Of a stretch of DNA of 19,285 nt, positions 7,383 to 14,536 are shown piece after piece. Below the pieces are notes generated by a model. It was not told the origin of the DNA, made no database searches, and saw only the letters and a program-made list of their open reading frames with translations. Both the position numbers and the translations under genes were made by a program. Origin of the DNA: Rhodospirillales bacterium. GTDB taxonomy: Bacteria; Pseudomonadota; Alphaproteobacteria; Reyranellales; Reyranellaceae. Numbering within the stretch: position 1 is the stretch's first letter; every line of letters begins with the position of its first letter. The DNA lies in NCBI GenBank assembly GCA_013205335.1, contig JABMNB010000026.1, forward strand, positions 1-19,285. Reading direction: 5' to 3'.

Positions 7383-8408
7383 ATGAAGCTGAGAATCGTC
7401 GTTCGAGCGCTGGGCCTGGCTGGCGTCGCGCTGACACTCGCCGGGCTGCCCGCCGTCGCCGAATCCACGCTCGACCTGGTGAAGAAGCGAGGTCAGCTCA
7501 ACTGCGGCGTCAACGGTGAGCTGCCGGGCTTCTCCTCGCGCGCCAGTTCGGGCTGGGCCGGCCTCGACGTCGACATGTGCAAGGCGGTTGCGGCGGCCGT
7601 GCTGGGTGACGCCGGCAAGGTCAACTTCGTGCCTCTGACGGCCCAGCAGCGCTTTACCGAGCTGCAGGCCGGCAAGGTCGACATGCTGGCCCGCAATTCG
7701 ACCATCACCCTGCAGCGAGATGTTGGAACCGAAATCGATTTTGCGGCCGTGAATTTCTACGATGGGCAGTCCTTTGCCGTGTCGAAGAAGATCGGGGTCA
7801 CCGCGCCGTCCGGGCTCGGCTCCTCGAAGATCTGCGTCGTAAAGGGAACGACGCACGAAGCCAACATGGTCAACTGGTTTCGCGCCAGACGCTATACGAT
7901 CCAGCCCGTCCCGTTCGACAACGCCGAAGCCATGTACGCGGCCTTCTTCGCCAGCCGATGCGCCGGCATGACCCAGGATGCCACCGCGCTTGCTGCGGTC
8001 CTGGCAACCCGCAACAAGCAGGCCGACTACATGGTCCTGCCGCAGCTGATCTCGCGCGAGCCGCTGGGCCCCTATGTGCGCCGCGGCGACGATGCGTGGG
8101 TCGACATCGTGCGCTGGTCGTTCCAGGCGATGCTCCTGGCCGAAGAGCTGAATCTCACGAAGGACAGGGTCGCCGGCGAGCGCCAGTCGACCGACGCCGA
8201 TGTTCGCCAGCTGCTCGGCACCATACCGGGCAACGGCAAGGCACTCGGTCTCGAGGAGGACTGGGCCTACAACATCATCCGGCAGGTCGGGAGTTACGGC
8301 GAGAGTTTCGATCGCAACCTCGGGGCCGGCTCTCCGCTCAAATTCGAACGCGGCGCGAATGCCTTGTGGAGCAAGGGCGGGCTGATGTATCCGCTTCCCA
8401 TGCGGTAG
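7383..8408 (+). CDS. AapJ-like amino-acid ABC transporter binding protein
   Basis: This 341-residue periplasmic solute-binding protein has a signal peptide ending about Ala26 (LPAVA). The mature protein starts STLDLVKKRGQLNCGVNGELPGFS, split in the family as STLDLVKKRG then LNCGVNGELPGFS. It continues with the family-3 binding-protein signature GLDVDMCKAVAAAVLGD. Length and motifs match AapJ, the general L-amino-acid binding protein of rhizobia. The ATG at 7383 is preferred over the one at 7320, because GGGGGAG (7371-7377) is an excellent Shine-Dalgarno and the signal peptide starts here. No aapQMP permease or ATPase follows, so it is an orphan that may serve a distant transporter or a sensor. 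The next gene begins 9 bp downstream, suggesting an operon. Confidence 0.88.
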   Translation: MKLRIVVRALGLAGVALTLAGLPAVAESTLDLVKKRGQLNCGVNGELPGFSSRASSGWAGLDVDMCKAVAAAVLGDAGKVNFVPLTAQQRFTELQAGKVDMLARNSTITLQRDVGTEIDFAAVNFYDGQSFAVSKKIGVTAPSGLGSSKICVVKGTTHEANMVNWFRARRYTIQPVPFDNAEAMYAAFFASRCAGMTQDATALAAVLATRNKQADYMVLPQLISREPLGPYVRRGDDAWVDIVRWSFQAMLLAEELNLTKDRVAGERQSTDADVRQLLGTIPGNGKALGLEEDWAYNIIRQVGSYGESFDRNLGAGSPLKFERGANALWSKGGLMYPLPMR

Positions 8409-8417
8409 CCTTCAGGC

Positions 8418-9269
8418 GTGACCCTCGCACTTCTCGTCCTCCTCAAGATCACCGTCACGATCATCATCTTCGGGATCGGCCTCGATTCGACGCTGCACGA
8501 CGCGGTCCGCCTGTTCCGGCAGCCCGCGCTGCTGTTGCGCTCCCTGCTGGCCATGTACGTGCTGGTGCCGCTGGCGGCCGTCGGGCTGGTCATTCTGCTG
8601 CCGCTGCCGCCGGGGGCGGAAGCCGGTCTGCTGGTGCTCGCGGTCTCCTCCGGGGCGCCGCTGCTCCCGCGCAAGCTCCTGGGCATCGGTGACGGGGCAT
8701 ACACCTTCAGCCTGGTTGCGGTCTCGTCGGTACTGGCCGTGATCCTCGTGCCGCTGTGGCTCGAGATGCTCGGCCCACTGTTCCCTCGACTGCCCTACCT
8801 CCCGCCGGAGAAGGCGGGACTGGTCCTGGGCGAGTCGTTCTTTGTGCCGCTGCTGTCAGGCATGGCTGTGCGCCAGCTGTTCCCGAAGTTCGCGGCCTGG
8901 ACCGGGGGACGGGTGGTCGGCCTGGCGGGATTGGCGATGACGCTGGCAGCCATCGTGCTATTGGCCGTGAACTGGGACGTGGTGCTCGAGGTCAAATGGC
9001 AGGGGGTCGCGGCACTCGCGATCCTGATCCTGGTGGCCCTGGTCATCGGTCATCTGGTCGGCGGCCCTGAAGAAGAAAATCGCTCGGCCCTCGCCGTCGC
9101 CTGCGCGACCCGGCATATCGGCGTCGCGGTGTTCGTGGCGACGTCGCTGCCGGGTGGACGGGTGGCCGTCGTGATCTCGGCTTATATCGCGATTTCGGTG
9201 GCGATCACGCTGCCCTATACCCGCTGGCGCCGCACGGTCGCGGCGAGACAAGGGACGCCGTTGAAATAA
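8418..9269 (+). CDS. BASS (bile acid:sodium symporter-like) carrier
   Basis: This 283-residue integral membrane protein consists of about eight to nine hydrophobic segments. Its last third carries the family-typical ENRSALAVACATRHIGVAVFVA, comparable to the Na+/substrate-binding crossover region of BASS/SBF proteins. Members move organic anions such as bile acids, pantoate or keto acids with sodium; the substrate here is unknown. It probably starts at GTG 8418, since coding character begins at once with the first membrane helix and no ATG lies upstream in frame; the ribosome binding site is weak. It lies 9 bp after the AapJ-like gene and 67 bp before a C-C lyase superfamily gene, so a small carboxylate substrate is a reasonable guess. 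Confidence 0.75.
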   Translation: MTLALLVLLKITVTIIIFGIGLDSTLHDAVRLFRQPALLLRSLLAMYVLVPLAAVGLVILLPLPPGAEAGLLVLAVSSGAPLLPRKLLGIGDGAYTFSLVAVSSVLAVILVPLWLEMLGPLFPRLPYLPPEKAGLVLGESFFVPLLSGMAVRQLFPKFAAWTGGRVVGLAGLAMTLAAIVLLAVNWDVVLEVKWQGVAALAILILVALVIGHLVGGPEEENRSALAVACATRHIGVAVFVATSLPGGRVAVVISAYIAISVAITLPYTRWRRTVAARQGTPLK

Positions 9270-9336
9270 TCTCGATTGCCCTGGAGAGAGCGGGCGAGAC
9301 AAACTGCGCCGCGCATTTTCGAGTAGGGGAACGTCC

Positions 9337-10161
9337 ATGAGTGTCAGCCAGGCCGAGAAGGCCCGCAAATTTCGTGCGCTGCATGACGCGCCGGGCGCGT
9401 TCGTCATTGCCAATCCGTGGGATGCCGGCTCGGCGAGGGTTCTGGCGGGGCTGGGCTTCGAGGCCCTGGCGACCTCGAGCGGCGCCAAGGCTGGCGTGCT
9501 GGGCAAGCGCGACGGCCGGGTGACGCGTGACGAGGCACTGGCCAACGCACGGCTGATCGTGAATGCCACCGACCTGCCGGTAGCCGCCGATCTCGAGAAG
9601 GGCTTCGGCGATTCGCCCAACGACGCCGCCGAGACGATCCGCCAGGCCGCGGGCGTCGGCCTGGTCGGCGGCTCGATCGAGGATGCGACCGGCAACCCGG
9701 ACCAGCCGCTCTTCGATATCGAGATGGCGACAATGCGTATCAAGGCGGCGGTCGATGCGGCGCGTTCGCTGCCGGTACCGTTTGTCCTGACGGCGCGCGC
9801 CGAAGGATTCCTGCGCGGCAAGCCCGACCTCGGCGACGTGATCAAACGTCTGCAGGCCTATGAGGCGGCGGGGGCCGATGTGCTGTTTGCGCCCGGCCTG
9901 CCGGATCTTGCCTCGGTAAAGAAGGTCTGCAGCGCGCTGCGCAAGCCGTTCAATTTCATGGTCGGAATCAAGGGAAAGTCCTTCAGCAAGGCCGAACTCG
10001 AAGCCGCCGGCGTAAAGCGCATCAGCCTCGCCACCTCGCTCTATCGCGCCGCCATGACCGGCCTGGTGGATGCGGCAACGGAAGTGAAGGAGAAAGGTAC
10101 CTTCACCTATGTCGACCGTGCGATCGCGACAGGTGAGCTCAACGCTTTCATGAAGGAGTAG
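9337..10161 (+). CDS. PEP mutase/isocitrate lyase superfamily enzyme (copy 1)
   Basis: This 274-residue protein is a TIM-barrel member of the PEP mutase/isocitrate lyase superfamily, which makes or breaks C-C or C-P bonds in alpha-oxyacids using Mg2+. Visible active-site elements are NPWDAGSA (Asn27, Asp29), the metal-site AADLEKGFG (Asp85, with Glu87 where classical members have Asp), GGSIEDAT (Glu115-Asp116) and TARAEG (Arg154, Glu156). It lacks the KKCGH loop of isocitrate and methylisocitrate lyases, so it is neither of those. The true reaction is unknown; oxaloacetate-type decarboxylation, a lyase, or phosphonopyruvate hydrolysis are all possible. A good Shine-Dalgarno AGGGGAA lies about 8 bp before the ATG. 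A clear paralogue is at 16644. Confidence 0.85.
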   Translation: MSVSQAEKARKFRALHDAPGAFVIANPWDAGSARVLAGLGFEALATSSGAKAGVLGKRDGRVTRDEALANARLIVNATDLPVAADLEKGFGDSPNDAAETIRQAAGVGLVGGSIEDATGNPDQPLFDIEMATMRIKAAVDAARSLPVPFVLTARAEGFLRGKPDLGDVIKRLQAYEAAGADVLFAPGLPDLASVKKVCSALRKPFNFMVGIKGKSFSKAELEAAGVKRISLATSLYRAAMTGLVDAATEVKEKGTFTYVDRAIATGELNAFMKE

Positions 10162-10170
10162 AGAGCGAAG

Positions 10171-10802
10171 ATGCTGACCGAAGACGAGGCTAGGCGCACC
10201 GCGGCCGAGGAGCGCTATCGCCATTCGATCCGCAAATCCCTGGAGGAGTAGGCCTCACGGCCCGCGCCGAAGCCGCCGGGAGCTCTCCGGAGAAGCCGGG
10301 CTTCGGTTCCAGGGCGTACGAGTTCCTGAACAGCTCCGTCGGAATGTGGCTGTTGTCGTCCGTCGTCCTCACCGGTGGCGCGGCCTTCCTGCAACAGGTC
10401 CAGCACGAGCATGAGGTCTCGCAGAAAAGCCAGGCCGACCTGATCAGTCATCGCTTCGAGATCGAGCACCGGCTGGACGGCATGAATTTTATGCTTCGTC
10501 GCGCGAAGACGGTTGGCGAGGCGAAGGCGGCCCTGAGCGGCGTCTTCAAGAGTACGATTCCGCTGACACCGGAGCTGCAGAATCGCAGCCTCGCCTCGCT
10601 CTATCTTACGGTCTATCCGATGCTCGCAGGCACGGAGAAAGAGAAGACCAGCAAGGCCTATAATCTCGTCAAGGAGCTCGAGGATGTCGAGCTGTTGCTG
10701 CAGTCGCTACCCGACGACAGGCCGCTCGATGAAGCACAGCGTGCCCGGATCACCAAGCTGATGACGGCGATCCAGCAGCTCATGTTTTCCGAAAAACAGG
10801 CG
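10171..10802 (+). pseudogene. Probable frameshifted membrane-anchored protein gene
   Basis: A 26-codon frame starts at ATG 10171 (MLTEDEARRTAAEERYRHSI..., stop TAG 10249-10251). Directly after it, the frame one base back reads GLTARAEAAGSSPEKPGF, then EFLNSSVGMWLLSSVVLTGG, a single membrane helix, and a helical domain through QAQRARITKLM-like sequence near 10770. That second frame has no ATG/GTG/TTG before 10344 and is already open from 10194, so the two parts look like one gene broken by a one-base loss in GGAGGAG around 10241-10247. Its frame then runs on without a stop through the convergent rhodanese gene to 11393, which is surely not real coding; the native C-terminus is unclear. If intact from ATG 10344 only, the protein would be a shorter membrane-anchored version. 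I do not recognise a function. Confidence 0.55.
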
Positions 10803-11183
10803 TCAGGCCTTGTCGACCGCGCCGCCGCTTTCGACCCAGTCCTTGAAGGCGCCGAGGTTGAAGACGTTGGCGAAGCCGAAGTCCTTCAGCACCTTGCCGC
10901 TGAGCGCCGAGCGGCCGCCCGAGGCGCAGTAGACGATCACGGTCCTGGCCTTGTCGAAGGCCTTGTCGTGGGACGGCGAGTCGGGATCGGCGCGGAACTC
11001 CAGCATGCCGCGCGAGACGTTGACCGCGCCCGGGACTTTGCCGCTGTTGGCGACCTCGGCTGCATCGCGCACGTCGACGACGAGCGTGTCGCCCTTGGCG
11101 ATCATCTCCCTGGCCTGGGCCGGGGTGACCTTCGGGACCACCGCGTTGGCGGCTTCCATCATCTGCTTGACGCTTGCGGGCAT
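10803..11183 (-). CDS. Single-domain rhodanese-like sulfurtransferase
   Basis: This 126-residue protein is one rhodanese domain. It has the N-terminal VTPAQAREMIAKGDTLVVDVRD with the conserved Asp/Arg pair, the GAVNVSRG turn, and the active-site loop CASGGRS with Cys86 as the persulfide-carrying residue (YCASGGRSALSGKVL). The C-terminal FNLGAFKDWVESGG is also typical. ATG 11183 was chosen because GAGG lies 8 bp upstream and the coding pattern starts here; an open frame extends to 11375 but would add 64 residues with no family match. It probably handles sulfane sulfur in the cytoplasm; the partner is unknown. It stands alone, convergent with the broken gene on its left. Confidence 0.88.
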   Translation of the reverse strand: MPASVKQMMEAANAVVPKVTPAQAREMIAKGDTLVVDVRDAAEVANSGKVPGAVNVSRGMLEFRADPDSPSHDKAFDKARTVIVYCASGGRSALSGKVLKDFGFANVFNLGAFKDWVESGGAVDKA

Positions 11184-11289
11184 GAAATCCTCGTTGGAGT
11201 TCCAGGGGAAGCGCGACGTGGCACGAAACCCCTGAAGGTTGTTCGATCGTCCGACCCGATCGGAGATGGCGAAGTATTCTGGAGATCGT

Positions 11290-11318
11290 GTGGCAGGGAT
11301 TCCGATCGTTCCTATAAT
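11290..11318 (+). promoter_or_regulatory. Sigma70-like promoter of the transporter-monooxygenase operon
   Basis: A perfect TATAAT lies at 11313-11318, with GTGGCA (4 of 6 matches to TTGACA) at 11290-11295 and a 17-bp spacer. This is the best promoter match in the window and it faces the operon beginning at 11390, leaving a leader of about 65 nt. The start point is not visible from sequence. Confidence 0.55.
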
Positions 11319-11352
11319 GGACCACAAAACGGAAGGTTGCGAGGAAACAGCC

Positions 11353-11388
11353 ATGGCATTCGTATCCCGCCGCATCAGGCCGGGCTGA
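11353..11388 (+). CDS. 11-codon mini-ORF coupled to the downstream MFS gene
   Basis: ATG 11353 is preceded by a good Shine-Dalgarno (GAGGAA, 11341-11346) and encodes MAFVSRRIRPG before TGA at 11386-11388. The TTG start of the MFS gene follows one base later. The larger gene has no good ribosome binding site of its own, so ribosomes ending here may restart on TTG. The peptide has no obvious attenuator residues such as runs of one amino acid. It could be chance, or the trace of an altered N-terminus. Confidence 0.4.
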   Translation: MAFVSRRIRPG

Positions 11389-11389
11389 G

Positions 11390-12634
11390 TTGACCCGCCT
11401 GTTCTACGGCTGGCGGGTCGTCGCGGCCTGCTTCGTCATCGCCGCGGTCGCCTGGTCTCTGGGCCTCTTCGGATCGAGCGTTTACCTGCAGGCGGTGACG
11501 TCCGCACATGGATGGCCGATCGCCGAGGTGGCGTCGGCCATCACGCTGTTCTTCCTCGTGAGCGCGGCCATCCAGCGCATCGTCGGCCGCAGCATCGACC
11601 GGTGGGGGCCGCGACCGGTACTTTTGCTGGGGCTCGCCAGCATGGCAACGGGCGTCGCGCTGATCGGCCAGGTGGCGGCGTCGTGGCAGCTCTATCCCTG
11701 CTTCGCGCTGCTGGGTTTCGGCTGGTCGACCCTTTCGATGACGGGCATCACCACGACGGTGGCGCCATGGTTCGAGCGTCACCAGGGCCGCTCGATGACC
11801 CTCGCCATCATGGGGGCGAGCGTCGGTGCCATCGTGGGCGTGCCGCTGCTGCTACTGGCCATCGGCGAACTGGGTCTCGGGCGTGGACTGATCGCCGCCA
11901 GCGTCGTCGCGGTATTGCTCATCGGACCTCTGGTCGCGATCGTGCTGCGCTATCGCGGACCCGCCGACCTCGGCCTGCGGCGTGACGGCGAAGTTGTTCA
12001 CGCCGACGCGCCGCCCAAGATCGGCATGCTGCCGATCGCGACCCCCGCCAACCGTGGATGGCTGCTGTGGAGCGCCACCATAGGCTTCGCGCTGGGGCTC
12101 ACCATTCAGATCGGGTTCATCACCCATCACGTGGCCCTGGCGGAGCCCCTGTTCGGTCGCGCGGGGGCGGGAATGCTGGTCAGTGCCGCCGGTATCACGG
12201 CCTTCGTCGGCCGCCTGATCCTGGCGCGCATCGTCGACAGCGTCGATGCCCGGCGGCTGGCCTGTTTCGTCATGATGGCGCAGGCGGCCGCGCTGCTCGC
12301 CATCGCGTTGTGGCCCACCGTTCCGGTGCTGATCGTCGGAAGCCTCGTCTATGGCTACGGGATCGGCCACGTGACGACCTTGGGGCCGGTCGTGATACGC
12401 CGTGAGTTCGGCGCGGCGGCGTTCGGTGTCACCTACGGCACGGCTGCAACGGTGATACAGCTCACCTCGGCCTTCGGTCCCGCCATGTTCGGCTTCCTGC
12501 GTGACGGATTTGGCGGTTACGGGCCGGGCTTCGTCATCGCCGCCGTCGTCACCCTCATAGGCTGCGCTTCGCTGTTCGCGGGCAGCTACCTCGGGCGCAT
12601 AGTGTCCGTCGGTTCGTCAGGGAGATCGACATGA
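11390..12634 (+). CDS. MFS transporter (monocarboxylate/oxalate-formate type)
   Basis: This 414-residue protein has about twelve hydrophobic segments in two sets of six joined by a polar linker near residues 190-220 (LRRDGEVVHADAPPKIG). The first loop has a form of the MFS signature (GRSIDRWGPRPVLLLG, about 65-80). The start FYGWRVVAACFVIAAVAWSLGLFG resembles the FYGWxVV family of MFS carriers near the monocarboxylate and oxalate/formate antiporters. No ATG precedes the first helix in frame, so TTG 11390 is taken as start; it abuts the stop of a mini-ORF. Its end overlaps the next gene by ATGA (12631-12634). The substrate is unknown; operon context suggests import or export of the monooxygenase substrate or product. 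Confidence 0.83.
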   Translation: MTRLFYGWRVVAACFVIAAVAWSLGLFGSSVYLQAVTSAHGWPIAEVASAITLFFLVSAAIQRIVGRSIDRWGPRPVLLLGLASMATGVALIGQVAASWQLYPCFALLGFGWSTLSMTGITTTVAPWFERHQGRSMTLAIMGASVGAIVGVPLLLLAIGELGLGRGLIAASVVAVLLIGPLVAIVLRYRGPADLGLRRDGEVVHADAPPKIGMLPIATPANRGWLLWSATIGFALGLTIQIGFITHHVALAEPLFGRAGAGMLVSAAGITAFVGRLILARIVDSVDARRLACFVMMAQAAALLAIALWPTVPVLIVGSLVYGYGIGHVTTLGPVVIRREFGAAAFGVTYGTAATVIQLTSAFGPAMFGFLRDGFGGYGPGFVIAAVVTLIGCASLFAGSYLGRIVSVGSSGRST

Positions 12635-13002
12635 GTACCACCGACATCACGCGCATCCCCAATCCGAGGGTGCCGGCCAAATCCTCGGTCGCGATCTATC
12701 GCCTCCCGGGCGGTGGCGGCTTCATGTGGGGTGTCGCGACGTCGCCTGACCGGACGCAGGACATCCGTGCCCAGACTCTGGGCGCGCTGGGCGTGATCGA
12801 CGGCCATCTCAAGGAAGCCGGTCTGGACCGCACCCGCATCGTGAAGGCCGAGATCGTCGTCACCGACCACGACAACAAGCCGGCCTTCGACGAGGCCTGG
12901 GCGACCTGGATGCCGGCAAATCACGGCCCGGTCCGCTCCTTCGTGCAGTCGGTCATGCCCGAGGGCGATCTCATCGAGATCATCATCACGGCCGCCCTGT
13001 AA
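12631..13002 (+). CDS. RidA/YjgF family protein
   Basis: This 123-residue protein has the RidA (YjgF/YER057c/UK114) fold pattern: an N-terminal strand region ending with a GFMWGVATSPDRTQDIRAQT-like segment (about residues 30-49), the central helix LGALGVIDGHLKEAGLDRTRIVKAEIVV, and a C-terminal GPVRSFVQSVMPEGDLIEIII. The conserved arginine that binds substrate carboxylates in RidA is present as Arg in VRSFVQ. Classical RidA hydrolyses enamines and imines to keto acids. Many paralogues, probably including this one, serve specific catabolic operons. Translation is coupled to the upstream MFS gene through an ATGA overlap. The monooxygenase follows after 49 bp. Confidence 0.85.
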   Translation: MSTTDITRIPNPRVPAKSSVAIYRLPGGGGFMWGVATSPDRTQDIRAQTLGALGVIDGHLKEAGLDRTRIVKAEIVVTDHDNKPAFDEAWATWMPANHGPVRSFVQSVMPEGDLIEIIITAAL

Positions 13003-13051
13003 GGCTCGACAGGCGGTTGCCAGTTTCGCCGCTTTCCGCGATGAAGTCGGT

Positions 13052-14536
13052 ATGGACACGATCATCGCCCCGACGGCGCAGAACAACACGGCCTCTGAAC
13101 ATTTCGACGTGCTGATCGTCGGCGCCGGCCTCTCCGGCATCGGCGCGGCCTGGCACCTGCAGAAAAACTGCCCGGGCAAGAGCTACGCGATCCTCGAGGG
13201 GCGTGGCGCGAGCGGCGGGACGTGGGATCTGTTCCGCTATCCCGGTGTGCGGTCGGACTCCGACATGTACACGCTGGGCTACCGCTTCCGGCCGTGGAAG
13301 GACGCCAAGGCGATTGCCGACGGGCCGTCGATCCTGAGTTACATTCGCGAGGTCGCGAGCGATTACGATGTCGATCGCCACATCCGGTACGGCCATCGCG
13401 TCCTTGGCGCATCGTGGTCGACGCCCGACGCCAGATGGACGGTCGAGATCGAGCGCGGCGGGGAGCGCGTGTTCATCTCATGCGGCTTCCTGTGGATGTG
13501 CAGCGGCTACTACCGCTACGAGGCGGGCTACCTGCCGGACTTCCCCGGCATCGATGGCTTCAAGGGCCGCGTCGTCCATCCGCAGCACTGGCCGCAGGAT
13601 CTCGATTATGCCGGCAAGAAGGTCGTGGTGATCGGCAGCGGCGCCACCGCGGTGACGGTGGTGCCGGCAATGGCCGAGACCGCCAGCCACGTCACCATGC
13701 TGCAGCGCTCGCCGACCTACGTCGTGGCGCGGCCGGCGGAGGACGCGCTCGCCAACAAACTCAGGCGACGCCTGCCCCTCAAGCTCGCCTATATGCTGAC
13801 ACGTTGGAAGAACGTGCTGCTGGGCATGTATTTCTACCAGCTGTGCAAGCGCAAGCCGGAGAAGGTGAAGAGCCTGATCCTGGGGGGCGTGCGCCAGATG
13901 CTGGGGCCGGACTACGACGTCGCCAAGCACTTCACGCCGAAATACGATCCCTGGGACCAGCGTCTCTGCCTGGTCCCTGACGCCGATCTGTTCCGCGCCA
14001 TCCGCACGAAGAAGGCGTCGGTGGTCACCGACCAGATCGAGACCTTCACGGAGAAGGGCATCAAGCTGAAGTCGGGCGCCGAACTGGAAGCCGATGTGGT
14101 GGTGACCGCGACCGGTCTGGTCGTGCAGTCGCTGGGCGGCGCGAAGCTGGTGGTCGACGGCAAGCAGGTGAAGCCGTCGGACACGATGATCTACAAGGGC
14201 ATGATGTATTCCGACGTGCCCAACCTCGCGTCGATCTTCGGCTACACCAACGCCTCGTGGACGCTGAAAGCCGACCTGGTCTGCGAATATGTCTGCCGGC
14301 TCCTGAACCACATGGACCGCAAAGGCTTCACGAAGGCGGTTCCGCACAACAGCGACCCGACCCTCACCGAGGAGCCGTGGGTCAACTTCTCGTCCGGCTA
14401 CATCCAGCGCGCCCTGCCGCACCAGCCCAAGCAGGGCAGCAAGCGGCCGTGGAAGCTCTACCAGAACTATGTGCTCGACCTGTTGACGCTCCGGCACGGC
14501 TCGCTGCGCGACAAGGCGATGGTGTTCTCGAAATAG
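13052..14536 (+). CDS. Baeyer-Villiger-type flavin monooxygenase
   Basis: This 494-residue FAD- and NADPH-dependent protein is predicted to insert or add oxygen onto a carbonyl or similar substrate. It has two Rossmann motifs: VGAGLSG (23-29) for FAD and IGSGATA (194-200) for NADPH. Between them sits the type I Baeyer-Villiger fingerprint FxGxxxHxxxW, here Phe170, Gly172, His176 and Trp180, followed by Pro. The GTWDLFRYPGVRSDSDMY segment (57-73) is also typical. Related class B enzymes oxidise nitrogen or sulfur, so ketone oxidation is likely but not certain. It sits between RidA and an MHS transporter; its stop codon directly touches the next ATG. The Shine-Dalgarno before ATG 13052 is weak. 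Confidence 0.9.
   Translation: MDTIIAPTAQNNTASEHFDVLIVGAGLSGIGAAWHLQKNCPGKSYAILEGRGASGGTWDLFRYPGVRSDSDMYTLGYRFRPWKDAKAIADGPSILSYIREVASDYDVDRHIRYGHRVLGASWSTPDARWTVEIERGGERVFISCGFLWMCSGYYRYEAGYLPDFPGIDGFKGRVVHPQHWPQDLDYAGKKVVVIGSGATAVTVVPAMAETASHVTMLQRSPTYVVARPAEDALANKLRRRLPLKLAYMLTRWKNVLLGMYFYQLCKRKPEKVKSLILGGVRQMLGPDYDVAKHFTPKYDPWDQRLCLVPDADLFRAIRTKKASVVTDQIETFTEKGIKLKSGAELEADVVVTATGLVVQSLGGAKLVVDGKQVKPSDTMIYKGMMYSDVPNLASIFGYTNASWTLKADLVCEYVCRLLNHMDRKGFTKAVPHNSDPTLTEEPWVNFSSGYIQRALPHQPKQGSKRPWKLYQNYVLDLLTLRHGSLRDKAMVFSK

Noticed and set aside
9337..10161. Calling this enzyme isocitrate lyase or methylisocitrate lyase
   Set aside because: The catalytic KKCGH loop is absent and the protein is shorter than isocitrate lyase.
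10803..11393. Distal half of the 349-residue plus-strand frame starting at 10344
   Set aside because: It is antisense to the rhodanese gene, which has an intact active site. Only the part before 10803 looks like real protein.
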